A DNA stretch of 64,000 bases from Wandonia haliotis (GTDB lineage Bacteria; Bacteroidota; Bacteroidia; Flavobacteriales_D; Crocinitomicaceae). This document shows, one piece after another, positions 41,394 through 49,795 of the stretch (position 1 is the first letter of the stretch; each line of letters opens with the position of its first letter). The translations under genes and the position numbers were made by a program. Location: positions 558,001 to 622,000 of the forward strand of contig NZ_BAAAFH010000003.1 in the NCBI RefSeq assembly GCF_039523435.1, written 5' to 3'. A model generated the notes under the pieces. The model worked only from the letters and a program-made list of their open reading frames with translations, was not told the DNA's origin and searched no databases.

Positions 41394-42184
41394 TAGTAGC
41401 GGGTGTTCAATCCAGACAATTCTGGGAAGATAAATGTAAGAATCTGGAGCATTTTGAGAATTTGCTCGAGAGAAGCGATTTGTCAGATGTAGATGTTTTA
41501 CTTTTCCCTGAAATGTTCCATACCGGTTTTACGATGAACGCAAAACCGTTGGCAGAAACGATGAGCCAATCAGAAGGGGTTGATTGGTTAAAGACGGTAA
41601 GTACACGATACAATTGTCTTACGATAGCTTCTCTCATAATAGAGGAGGAAGGTCTGTTTTATAATCGGATGGTTGCAGTATTTCCTAATGGACAGTTAGA
41701 AAAATACGACAAAATGCATCTTTTTTCACTTGCCGGCGAGGAAAAAGTTTTCAGTCCCGGGATGACTGAGAAGATTTTAGAATTCAAAGGTTGGAGGATA
41801 AAACTTCAGGTTTGTTTTGATCTTCGTTTTCCTGAAGGTGCTAGAAATGGTATTGGGAAAGACGGGAAACCACTGTATGACCTCTTAGTGTATAATGCGA
41901 ACTGGCCGACAAGACGAATTAAGCATTGGGACATTCTTGTTCCTGCAAGAGCAGTTGAAAATCAGTGCTATGTGTTGGCAGTAAATCGAGTTGGAACAGA
42001 TGGCAATGGGATTGAATATGATGGTCATTCTCAGTTAGTAGATGCACAGGGAGAGGTTTTACAGAAATACGAAAATTCTGAAGAGATTGTTTTCACTTCT
42101 GTATTATCCCGAACAGGGTTAGAAAGCCTGAGGGAGAAATTAGCTTTTTTAAAAGATAGGAAAGAAAATGTTAGAATCTTTTGA
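41381..42184 (+). CDS. Omega-amidase (nitrilase-superfamily, YafV/Nit2 type)
   Basis: 267 residues. The catalytic triad Glu-Lys-Cys is visible: Glu in FPEMFHTGF, Lys in KYDKMHLF and Cys in LQVCFDLRFPE. Omega-amidases hydrolyse alpha-ketoglutaramate or ketosuccinamate, the products of glutamine/asparagine transamination. Overlap of 13 bases with the preceding aminotransferase and the known partnership of these families support a two-step salvage pathway. The YafV group commonly has the FSLAGEEKVFSPG segment seen here. It is followed by a T9SS gene without close linkage. Confidence 0.92.
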   Translation: MSDLVVAGVQSRQFWEDKCKNLEHFENLLERSDLSDVDVLLFPEMFHTGFTMNAKPLAETMSQSEGVDWLKTVSTRYNCLTIASLIIEEEGLFYNRMVAVFPNGQLEKYDKMHLFSLAGEEKVFSPGMTEKILEFKGWRIKLQVCFDLRFPEGARNGIGKDGKPLYDLLVYNANWPTRRIKHWDILVPARAVENQCYVLAVNRVGTDGNGIEYDGHSQLVDAQGEVLQKYENSEEIVFTSVLSRTGLESLREKLAFLKDRKENVRIF

Positions 42185-42260
42185 CCCCTGTTAATTGCGC
42201 TGTTTATTATGGATTATCAGAGTTTTTTTATTAATTTCGGAACTTATTAATTTAATAATC

Positions 42261-44399
42261 ATGAAAAGAAAAGTTATTCTATTTTCTACTTTGCTTTTAG
42301 CTTCAGGTGTTTCTATGGGGCAGGCAAAGAAAATGTTACTAGCAGAAGATGTAACAAAAGGAGCAGAATTATATACATCTGTCCTTAAACCTAATCTTAA
42401 TGTGGGTTCTATTGAAAAAGCAGGTGGTGACACTGTTTGGGAAAATGAATTTGAGACTGCTACAGAGTGGGTTGCAGCAGGGCCTGGAAATAGCTATGAG
42501 ACAAACGGTTGGTCTATTGGAGCAACTGTAGCAAACAGTTGGGCATTTAGTTCAGGAGATATGGGTACCTCTGGTGAATTTGCTAGAATGGTTAATAATG
42601 CCCCTAATGATAATAGTCAAGTTAATGACGGACCTTTTACGTTAACTTATACTGGTTCAATCGATTTAACAGGTGTACCGGTTCCTCATCTTGAGTTTGA
42701 GCAATATGGAGCTTTGTTTGCAGATTCTCAGGTTGTACAGATCAGTTTGACAGGAGGAACTTCCTGGATTACTGTTGCAGCAAACAATGACTTAGAGAGG
42801 TTAACGGCTGCTGGAGGGTCACCATACGACAAACCGATGACACGTAGATTTAACCTTGCACCTTATCTTTCTGGTGACATTTCAAATGTTATGGTTCGTC
42901 TTTACTGGAACGGAGGAATGAATGGACCAAGTATGTCCTATACTACTTACGGGTGGTTTGTTGATAATATTCGTATCGTAGAAGGGTTTGAAAATGATGT
43001 AAAAATCAATGATATTTTCAGTTCTGTTGGTGCAGCAGGATTGAAATACACGAAAATTCCTGTTACTCAGGTAGACGGGGCTACTAAAGTTTCTTTTGGA
43101 GCAGAAATGCAAAATGTAGGAAGTCAGGATATTGATGCGTTATTGAATGTGTCAAATGCTGCTGGGTATAACCAGAATGGACCTACTTCTTCAGTTGTTT
43201 CTTTGGCTTTCGATTCATTGTTTGTTGATGAGCCAATTGGGTATACAATTCCTGCAACTGTTGGTGTTTATGACTTTACATATCAGTTAATGAATGCTAA
43301 CCCTGTTACGGGTGTTGTTACAGGGTTGGACAATACTACATTAGTTGGAGGAACAGGGTATGCAGATGCAACTGACGTTGCTGTAACAGGTGGTTCAGGA
43401 ACAGGTCTTACTGTTGATGTTGTAACAGATGGTTCAGGAGTTGTTACTGCGGTTACCGTAAATAATGGCGGTTCAGGATACGTTTCAGGAGATGTTATTA
43501 CTATTTCTACTGGAAATGGTGATGCAACAATCGAAGTTTCTACGGTAGAGGATATTACATTGAATAACACTGCTGATGATGTTAAAACACACCCATTTGA
43601 AGTGACTAGTAAGGTGATGGCGGTTGATAGTTACGACGGTACAGCAGCTTCTTTCAACGGAGGATTTACAGGATGGGCAACTGAAGCACTTGATCCGGGA
43701 ATCGGAACAGACTATGAAATTTTCGTAGATGCTGAGTTGGAACGTGTTCAGGTAGGTGTTTCTGCTGTGAATGATGAGGCAGAGTATATCGATAATATTC
43801 TTTTTGTTCAGTTGTTTAAGTTTGTTCCTGGTACAGGGTACGAGTTTGTAGCGATCTCTATGGAGCACGAAATGAAAGCAGGAGAATTTGGAGGGTTGGT
43901 AAATATTCAGTTTGAAGAGCCAGTTTCTCTTCAGGCAGGAGATATTATTCTTCCAGTTGCTTGTTTCTTCACAGGATCAGTTGTTCCAATCGCGTTCTCA
44001 GGATACACAACAGCAGGAAATGTAGTTGGAGTTGGAGATAACTCAATGATTAGTCTTGCGTCTGATGGAGACCTTGTTCAGGCACCAGTAGTACGATTGG
44101 ACTTCGGAACATATCTAAGCGTAGAAGACAATGTAATCGAGTCTTCTAATGTATCGCTTTACCCGAACCCAGCGTCTAATAATGCAACTATCGCATATTC
44201 ATTGAACGAAGGTTCTGATGTAGCAGTTGAAATCAGAGATATGGCAGGAAAGCTTGTTTACTCAGCAGAAGAGTCAAATGTAGCAGCAGGATCTCACACA
44301 ATGGCGATTTCAACATCTGCAATGGCAGAAGGAATGTATACATACACGCTTGTTGCTAACGGATCTAAGGTTACTAAGAAGTTTGTAGTGAAAAAATAA
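42261..44399 (+). CDS. Large T9SS-secreted protein, paralog A
   Basis: 712 residues from the ATG at 42261 (MKRKVILFSTLLLASGVSMGQ), preceding a signal peptide; the upstream open frame is not used. The mature protein has a jelly-roll/discoidin-like N-terminal domain (about 60-250, WFVDNIRIVEGFEND), a middle beta region, and a C-terminal T9SS type A domain (SLYPNPASNNATIAYS ... TYTLVANGSKVTKKFVVKK). An insertion of about 95 residues with GSGY-type repeats (about 345-440) is absent from the paralog downstream. It should be exported to the surface; function unknown. Its 3' end is nearly identical to the next gene's. Confidence 0.92.
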   Translation: MKRKVILFSTLLLASGVSMGQAKKMLLAEDVTKGAELYTSVLKPNLNVGSIEKAGGDTVWENEFETATEWVAAGPGNSYETNGWSIGATVANSWAFSSGDMGTSGEFARMVNNAPNDNSQVNDGPFTLTYTGSIDLTGVPVPHLEFEQYGALFADSQVVQISLTGGTSWITVAANNDLERLTAAGGSPYDKPMTRRFNLAPYLSGDISNVMVRLYWNGGMNGPSMSYTTYGWFVDNIRIVEGFENDVKINDIFSSVGAAGLKYTKIPVTQVDGATKVSFGAEMQNVGSQDIDALLNVSNAAGYNQNGPTSSVVSLAFDSLFVDEPIGYTIPATVGVYDFTYQLMNANPVTGVVTGLDNTTLVGGTGYADATDVAVTGGSGTGLTVDVVTDGSGVVTAVTVNNGGSGYVSGDVITISTGNGDATIEVSTVEDITLNNTADDVKTHPFEVTSKVMAVDSYDGTAASFNGGFTGWATEALDPGIGTDYEIFVDAELERVQVGVSAVNDEAEYIDNILFVQLFKFVPGTGYEFVAISMEHEMKAGEFGGLVNIQFEEPVSLQAGDIILPVACFFTGSVVPIAFSGYTTAGNVVGVGDNSMISLASDGDLVQAPVVRLDFGTYLSVEDNVIESSNVSLYPNPASNNATIAYSLNEGSDVAVEIRDMAGKLVYSAEESNVAAGSHTMAISTSAMAEGMYTYTLVANGSKVTKKFVVKK
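44103..44314 (+). repeat. 212-base block identical to 46031-46242 (copy 1)
   Basis: The T9SS-domain coding stretch from TTCGGAACA at 44103 to 44314 is base-for-base the same as in the paralog, and flanking sequence soon differs at synonymous sites (C44102 versus T46030; A44315 versus G46243). Confidence 0.95.
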
Positions 44400-44420
44400 G
44401 CTTCAATACAAATTTTCATA

Positions 44421-44458
44421 AAAGAGAGTAGGGTTTTAACCCTGCTCTTTTTTTTTAT
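44421..44458 (+). terminator. Terminator after paralog A
   Basis: AAAGAG, AGTAGGGTT, loop TT, AACCCTGCTCTTT form a stem of about 13 bp with one small bulge, followed by a T run. It separates the two paralogous genes. Confidence 0.8.
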
Positions 44459-44494
44459 ATAAAAATGTTGTAAATTAGCGTAAAACACTTAAGT

Positions 44495-46327
44495 ATGAAG
44501 AAAAAATTAACTTTATTATCGACGGCTATTTTCTCGTGCTCTGTCTTTTTTGGTCAGGGAATCACTGGAGTTAATACCGTTGAGTCTTATCCGAAAAAAA
44601 ATGGATTGACTACACAGGGTAAGTCAATTTCAAATCATTATCAAACAAAAGCCGAAGGCGATATAATTTGGTCTTCAGATTTTAGCACTCCTACAGATTG
44701 GAGTGTGGGGAATAGTTCTACTCCTTCTGTTGATTGGGTTGTTGGAACGGCGGCACCTACTGGTGAATTCTCTGCTGAAATGGGGGTTATTGAATCTACA
44801 TCCGGAGGAAATTTTGCCTTGTTCGATTCAGATGGTTGGGGTTCTGGTACCAGTACTCAAAATTCTTGGATTGGTAATGCAAACCCAATTGATTTAACTG
44901 GAAATGCTGCTGTATTGATTCAATTTGAATCATATTACCGCGCTTATGCAGGAGAATGTTTTGTTGAGGCAAGTACGAACGGTACTGATTGGACAACGGT
45001 TCAGGTACATCAGGACATACCGTTGAATTCAGGAACAGAAAATCCTGTTGTTGTTCAGGTAAATATGTCAGGAGTAATTGGAGGAAGTTCAACCGCTTAT
45101 GTCCGATTCAGATATCAGGGAGCATGGGATTATGCCTGGATGATTGATGATGTAAATATTATTGAAGCGTATGAGAATGATGTTACACTTCTTAATGTTT
45201 ATTCAATAGCTGGAGCAGCAGGGTTGCATTATACAAAATTCCCTGTTTCTCAGGTGGATGGAGCAGCAGAAATCACGTTTGGAGGAGATGTTATTAATGA
45301 TGGATCTACAGCTCAGAATCTTACATTTACAGCGTCTAACGCTTCAGGGTACACTTATACAACATCTGCAGTAGCAGTTGCTCCAATCGCAGGAGATTCT
45401 CTATCTATTGAATCTCCGAACGGATTCATAATTCCTGCAACTGAAGGAGTGTATGATTTTACAATGACTGTAGCAGGTGATCAACCATTTGTAGATCCTT
45501 CGAAAGCAACAAAAGTTGAGCCTTTTGAAGTAACATCTAAAGTGATGGCAGTTGATAGATTTGATGGTACAACTGGTTCTCTTTCTGGTGCCTTTACTGG
45601 ATGGGCAAACAACGCGCTTGATCCGGGGATCGGAGCTGATTTTGAAATCTTCGAAGATGCTATGTTGGAAAGAGTTCAGGTAGGAGTTTATCCTGCGGCA
45701 GATCCGACTCCCTACATAGGAAATGGTCTATTTGTTCAGTTATTCAAATTTACACCTGGGACAGGATATGAGTATGTTGATATCTCATTGACACATGAAA
45801 TGCAAGCTTCAGAGTTTGGTACGTTGGTCAATGTACAGTTTGAGACTCCTGTTTCTCTTCAGGCAGGGGATATCATTCTTCCGGTTGCTTGTTTCTTCTC
45901 TGGATCTGAAGTTCCGATTGCTCTTTCAGGATTTACACTTTCTGGTACTGTAGTTGGAGTTGGAGATGGAGGAATGATTAGTCTTGCTTCTGACGGGGAT
46001 CTTGTTGATGCTCCTGTAGTACGATTGGATTTCGGAACATATCTAAGCGTAGAAGACAATGTAATCGAGTCTTCTAATGTATCGCTTTACCCGAACCCAG
46101 CGTCTAATAATGCAACTATCGCATATTCATTGAACGAAGGTTCTGATGTAGCAGTTGAAATCAGAGATATGGCAGGAAAGCTTGTTTACTCAGCAGAAGA
46201 GTCAAATGTAGCAGCAGGATCTCACACAATGGCGATTTCAACGTCAGCAATGGCAGAAGGAATGTATACGTACACACTTGTTGCTAACGGATCTAAGGTT
46301 ACTAAGAAGTTTGTTGTGAAGAAGTAA
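44495..46327 (+). CDS. Large T9SS-secreted protein, paralog B
   Basis: 610 residues with a signal peptide (MKKKLTLLSTAIFSCSVFFGQ), the same domain order as paralog A (jelly-roll WMIDDVNIIEAYEND, a middle beta region VTSKVMAVDRFDGT, and the C-terminal T9SS type A domain ending KVTKKFVVKK), but without the GSGY insertion. The last about 100 residues are identical to paralog A. Like A, it should pass through the outer membrane by T9SS and be attached or released. Start ATG at 44495 is the first in frame. Function unknown; a pair of homologous surface proteins may be lineage-specific adhesins. Confidence 0.92.
   Translation: MKKKLTLLSTAIFSCSVFFGQGITGVNTVESYPKKNGLTTQGKSISNHYQTKAEGDIIWSSDFSTPTDWSVGNSSTPSVDWVVGTAAPTGEFSAEMGVIESTSGGNFALFDSDGWGSGTSTQNSWIGNANPIDLTGNAAVLIQFESYYRAYAGECFVEASTNGTDWTTVQVHQDIPLNSGTENPVVVQVNMSGVIGGSSTAYVRFRYQGAWDYAWMIDDVNIIEAYENDVTLLNVYSIAGAAGLHYTKFPVSQVDGAAEITFGGDVINDGSTAQNLTFTASNASGYTYTTSAVAVAPIAGDSLSIESPNGFIIPATEGVYDFTMTVAGDQPFVDPSKATKVEPFEVTSKVMAVDRFDGTTGSLSGAFTGWANNALDPGIGADFEIFEDAMLERVQVGVYPAADPTPYIGNGLFVQLFKFTPGTGYEYVDISLTHEMQASEFGTLVNVQFETPVSLQAGDIILPVACFFSGSEVPIALSGFTLSGTVVGVGDGGMISLASDGDLVDAPVVRLDFGTYLSVEDNVIESSNVSLYPNPASNNATIAYSLNEGSDVAVEIRDMAGKLVYSAEESNVAAGSHTMAISTSAMAEGMYTYTLVANGSKVTKKFVVKK
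46031..46242 (+). repeat. 212-base block identical to 44103-44314 (copy 2)
   Basis: Second copy of the T9SS-domain coding block; upstream domains of the two genes are far more diverged. Confidence 0.95.
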
Positions 46328-46348
46328 TTCTTTATAAAGGATAATTTT

Positions 46349-46380
46349 GAAGGCTATCAATTTTGGTAGCCTTCTTTTTT
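46349..46380 (+). terminator. Terminator after paralog B
   Basis: AAGGCTA (46349-46355) and TAGCCTT (46366-46372) with a 10-base loop, followed by a T run. It marks the end of the secreted-protein pair. Confidence 0.8.
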
Positions 46381-46459
46381 TGTTGATTAAAAATAGTAAT
46401 TGATTGGTATATGCCATAAATGCACGAATGTATAGGTAATATTAGGTAAAAACACTTCG

Positions 46460-46483
46460 GTCTAGTCCCGATATCGGGGAGAC
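46460..46483. repeat. REP-like palindrome
   Basis: GTCT, AG, TCCCGATATCGGGG, AGAC: a central perfect 12-base palindrome CCCGATATCGGG (46467-46478) with outer GTCT/AGAC pairs. It resembles repetitive extragenic palindromes of the CCCGAT..ATCGGG class; no second copy was found in this window by eye. Confidence 0.35.
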
Positions 46484-46491
46484 ATAAAAAC

Positions 46492-46520
46492 AAAAAACCA
46501 CCCCAAATATGAGGTGGTTA
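46492..46520 (-). terminator. Terminator of the 52-residue membrane protein
   Basis: On the minus strand AACCACC (46519-46513) and GGTGGTT (46502-46496) form a 7-bp stem with a 10-base loop followed by TTTTTTG. It lies just after the stop at 46551. Confidence 0.7.
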
Positions 46521-46550
46521 CTAATATCTATTATGAAGAGATTTTAAATC

Positions 46551-46709
46551 CTACTCTTCGTCGTTGTCTTCTAATACTCTTTTTGGGCGAATTGCTTCAA
46601 ACAATCCTAATGTTACCCAATAGGGAACAGCAAATCCAAGAAGGAACAATAACAACCAAAATGCCATTCCGCCAAATAAAAAGAAAAGTACAATTCCAAC
46701 TACTGTCAT
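46551..46709 (-). CDS. Small hydrophobic membrane protein, 52 residues
   Basis: Reading the minus strand from the ATG at 46709 gives MTVVGIVLFFLFGGMAFWLL then LLFLLGFAVPYWVTLGL and FEAIRPKRVLEDNDEE before a TAG at 46551. It has two hydrophobic segments (about 4-22 and 18-36) and an acidic C-terminus. It is too short for most gene callers. A fitting terminator follows, supporting transcription. No family is recognised. It is convergent with paralog B and divergent from fumC. Confidence 0.6.
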   Translation of the reverse strand: MTVVGIVLFFLFGGMAFWLLLFLLGFAVPYWVTLGLFEAIRPKRVLEDNDEE

Positions 46710-46780
46710 ATCACATTATTTTTTCTCATAAATAACGGGATAAAGCGATTTCCCGTTTTCTAACTATCGGTTAACTTTCG

Positions 46781-46788
46781 TAAATTTG
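46781..46788 (+). promoter_or_regulatory. TAnnTTTG promoter element for fumC
   Basis: TAAATTTG ends 54 bases before the fumC ATG at 46843, matching the Bacteroidota -7 consensus. It implies a leader of roughly 45-50 bases. Confidence 0.5.
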
Positions 46789-46842
46789 ATAGTATCCGAC
46801 GTTGTAAAAGTAATAAATAATTCAGTTTTACAAATAAAAATT

Positions 46843-48228
46843 ATGGAATATCGAATAGAAAAAGATACGATGGGAGAAGTCAGGGTGCCCGTTTATGCAC
46901 TTTGGGGGGCTCAGACAGAACGTTCAAGGAATAATTTCAGGATAGGACAACCTGCTTCGATTCCGATTGAAATAATCCATGCATTCGGAGTGTTAAAAAA
47001 AGCGGCAGCACATGCCAATCATAGTTTGGGCGTACTAAGTGAAGAAAAGAAAGATCTAATCTCAAAGGTTTGTGATGAAATTATATCGGGGCAGCATGAT
47101 GAACAGTTTCCACTTGTGATCTGGCAAACAGGGTCAGGAACACAGTCAAATATGAATGTCAATGAGGTTATTGCCAATCGGTCTCTCGTGCTTAGTGGAG
47201 GAAAACCGGGGCAGGATAAACCAGTTGTATTACCCAATGATGACGTAAATAAGTCGCAGTCGTCAAATGATACTTTTCCCACTGCGATGCATATTGCAGC
47301 ATACAAGTTATTGGCGGAAAATACAATTCCCGTAATAGAACAATTGCAGCAAACGATTCATAAAAAATCAACAGAGTTTGATAAAATTATTAAGATCGGA
47401 AGAACACATCTTATGGATGCTACTCCTCTCACATTAGGGCAGGAATTTTCGGGTTATGCTGCTCAACTCACTTATGGATTGACAGCATTGAAGAATAGCT
47501 TGAAACATCTTTCAGAATTAGCTTTAGGTGGAACGGCTGTCGGAACAGGGCTTAATGCTCCGGAGGGATATGCAGTTCTTGTTGCGGAAAAAATTGCGGA
47601 GTTTACAGAGTTACCGTTTGTGACAGCAAAGAATAAATTTGAAGCACTTGCTGCACATGATGCAATTGTTGAAACACATGCAGCATTGAAACAAATAGCT
47701 GTTTCATTATATAAAATCGGGAATGATATACGTTTGTTGGCATCCGGACCAAGATCGGGGATTAGTGAGTTGATTTTGCCTGCCAATGAGCCCGGGTCTT
47801 CAATTATGCCGGGAAAGGTAAATCCAACGCAGATTGAAGCGCTGACCATGGTGTGTGCACAGGTCATCGGGAATGATGTGACAGTTTCATTTGCGGGTTC
47901 TCAAGGGCAATATGAATTAAATGTATTCAAGCCGGTTATGATTGCGAATTTGCTTGAATCAGCAAGATTAATTGGTGATGCCTGTCGTTCTTTTGAGGTG
48001 AATTGTGTTCGGGGTATTGAAGCAAATACCAAGCGAATCAATGAATTGTTGAATAACTCATTGATGTTAGTGACAGCATTGAATACGCATGTAGGGTATT
48101 ACAAGGCTGCGGAGATTGCCAACGCTGCTCATAAAAATGGAACAACTCTAAAAGAAGAGGCTGTACGTTTGGGGTACCTTACAGCGGAAGAGTATGACCA
48201 ATGGGTAAAGCCTGAAAATATGGTATAA
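46843..48228 (+). CDS. fumC: Class II fumarate hydratase
   Basis: 461 residues from the ATG at 46843 (MEYRIEKDTMGEV); an open stretch upstream is not used. FumC interconverts fumarate and malate. The signature GSSIMPGKVNP (about residues 320-330) and the substrate-binding SNDTFPTAMH segment are present. It is the iron-free, homotetrameric class. A bidirectional terminator follows. Confidence 0.97.
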   Translation: MEYRIEKDTMGEVRVPVYALWGAQTERSRNNFRIGQPASIPIEIIHAFGVLKKAAAHANHSLGVLSEEKKDLISKVCDEIISGQHDEQFPLVIWQTGSGTQSNMNVNEVIANRSLVLSGGKPGQDKPVVLPNDDVNKSQSSNDTFPTAMHIAAYKLLAENTIPVIEQLQQTIHKKSTEFDKIIKIGRTHLMDATPLTLGQEFSGYAAQLTYGLTALKNSLKHLSELALGGTAVGTGLNAPEGYAVLVAEKIAEFTELPFVTAKNKFEALAAHDAIVETHAALKQIAVSLYKIGNDIRLLASGPRSGISELILPANEPGSSIMPGKVNPTQIEALTMVCAQVIGNDVTVSFAGSQGQYELNVFKPVMIANLLESARLIGDACRSFEVNCVRGIEANTKRINELLNNSLMLVTALNTHVGYYKAAEIANAAHKNGTTLKEEAVRLGYLTAEEYDQWVKPENMV

Positions 48229-48235
48229 GTAATAG

Positions 48236-48267
48236 AAAGGAGGTAAACATATTTGCCTACCTCCTTT
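48236..48267. terminator. Terminator between convergent fumC and tonB
   Basis: AAAGGAGGTA (48236-48245) and TACCTCCTTT (48258-48267) form a 10-bp stem with a 12-base loop. It lies between convergent stops at 48228 and 48293. Confidence 0.8.
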
Positions 48268-48292
48268 GCTATTTTTGCGATCGGGTATTGTT

Positions 48293-48988
48293 TTATTTCA
48301 GACTAAAGTTAATAGGTACTACATACCAAACATTAACAGGGCGTCCACGTTGTTTTCCGGGTTTCCAATCCGGCATTTTTTTAACAACACGGATAGCTTC
48401 GGCATCCAATTCGGGAGTTACTCCCTTAACGACATGAACATCGCTGATGGCTCCATTGTCTCTTACCAGAAATTTGACATAAACACGTCCCTGGTCTCCT
48501 ATTCTTACAGAAATTTCGGGATATTTTATTGCTTTTCCGAAATAGTTCATCATAGCTTCTTCTCCTCCGATGAACTCTGGCATTTCTTCTACAATTTCAA
48601 AACGCTCATTACTGAGAACCGGATCTCCGGGAGGGAGAGAAGTAGAGGTTCCTACTTTAAAGTTTCCTGGCTCGATAAATGGTTCGATAATACCATCATC
48701 TTTTTTCTTGAGGTCATCAACAGGGTTTACAATGTCTGTGATAACAGCCACAGTTCGTTCCTGTTTAGATACTTGTTGTTTCTGTTCAATGACTTTGGGT
48801 TTCTCAATGATGTCGTAGGTAAATTCCCGTGTTAGTTCCGGGGCAACTTCTTCATTTTCCGTAATTCCGGTCGGTGTTGCCCAACGAAAAGCGACCAACG
48901 TCATAGTTCCGGCTACAATTAAGCCGATTTGGAAGAAGGCGAATCTTCTTCTTTCGAAGTTCAACTTCGGATTTTTTTTTGCGATCAT
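48293..48988 (-). CDS. TonB-family energy-transducing protein
   Basis: 231 residues. Short N-terminal cytoplasmic tail, a TM helix (about 18-36), a periplasmic linker, and a C-terminal TonB domain (about 145-231) with GRVYVKFLVRDNGAISDVHVV and the terminal WKPGKQRGRPVNVWYVVPINFSLK. It couples inner-membrane proton-motive force to TonB-dependent outer-membrane receptors. No exbBD is next to it, so it may be one of several TonB paralogs. Start ATG at 48988. Confidence 0.92.
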   Translation of the reverse strand: MIAKKNPKLNFERRRFAFFQIGLIVAGTMTLVAFRWATPTGITENEEVAPELTREFTYDIIEKPKVIEQKQQVSKQERTVAVITDIVNPVDDLKKKDDGIIEPFIEPGNFKVGTSTSLPPGDPVLSNERFEIVEEMPEFIGGEEAMMNYFGKAIKYPEISVRIGDQGRVYVKFLVRDNGAISDVHVVKGVTPELDAEAIRVVKKMPDWKPGKQRGRPVNVWYVVPINFSLK

Positions 48989-49099
48989 ACTAATAGATTT
49001 TAATTAAACATTAATAATCTACATTCAATCTTTATGCCAAAGTTGAAACTCCTTTGTTTACAAGGTGTGCAGGTGCTCTTTCGTTAACTTTTGTTAAAG

Positions 49100-49795
49100 T
49101 TAATCGTTAACGATCAATCGGAATCCCTTGCCATGAATGTTAATGATTTCAATACGACTTTCGTCACGAAGTAATTTTCGTAACTTGGCAATATATACAT
49201 CCATGGATCGTCCATTAAAGTAGTTGTCGTCCCCCCAGATTGCCCGCAAAGCGACTTCTCTATCCAGTACATCCGGACGGCTTTTACACAAAAGGTGAAG
49301 GAGCTGATTTTCTTTTGTTGTAAGCTTCTTTTCATCTCCTGAAATACTAAGAACCCTGGTAATAGGATTGAACGAAGCGGATGCCAGAGTAAAGGTTTCT
49401 ACAGGTGATGAGGAGGTGTCATTTTTTGACATTCGTTTGTTGATTGCATTGATTCGGGCAAGCAACTCTTCCATGGAAAATGGTTTGGTAAGATAATCAT
49501 CTGCTCCAATGGCGAATCCCTTTAGTTTGTCATCCTTCATTGATTTGGCAGTCAGGAATAAAATAGGAGTTTCTTTATCGATTTTCCGAATATCTTCAGC
49601 AACAGCAAAACCATCACGTTCAGGCATCATTACATCGAGAATGAGGAAATCGTATTTTTTTGTATTAAATTTTTCGAATGCAATTTTCCCATTGACAGCA
49701 AGATCCGTATCAAAACCCTTTGCTTTGAGAAAAGTTGTGAGAAGTTTTCCCAGATTTTCATCATCTTCTGCCAGTAGTATTCTTTGTTTACTCAT
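49100..49795 (-). CDS. OmpR-family response regulator
   Basis: 231 residues. A receiver domain with phospho-Asp54 in FLILDVMMPERDG and acidic pair Glu-Asp-Asp near the start (AEDDENLG), followed by an OmpR/PhoB winged-helix domain (about 130-231) ending in the DNA-binding wing. It is controlled by the histidine kinase whose stop overlaps this ATG (ATGA), forming a two-component system. DNA-binding targets are not visible. Confidence 0.95.
   Translation of the reverse strand: MSKQRILLAEDDENLGKLLTTFLKAKGFDTDLAVNGKIAFEKFNTKKYDFLILDVMMPERDGFAVAEDIRKIDKETPILFLTAKSMKDDKLKGFAIGADDYLTKPFSMEELLARINAINKRMSKNDTSSSPVETFTLASASFNPITRVLSISGDEKKLTTKENQLLHLLCKSRPDVLDREVALRAIWGDDNYFNGRSMDVYIAKLRKLLRDESRIEIINIHGKGFRLIVND

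Noticed and set aside
43300..43575. Phage remnant inside paralog A
   Set aside because: The segment is in frame, bounded by intact secreted-protein domains and has no other phage genes nearby; reported only as a repeat module.
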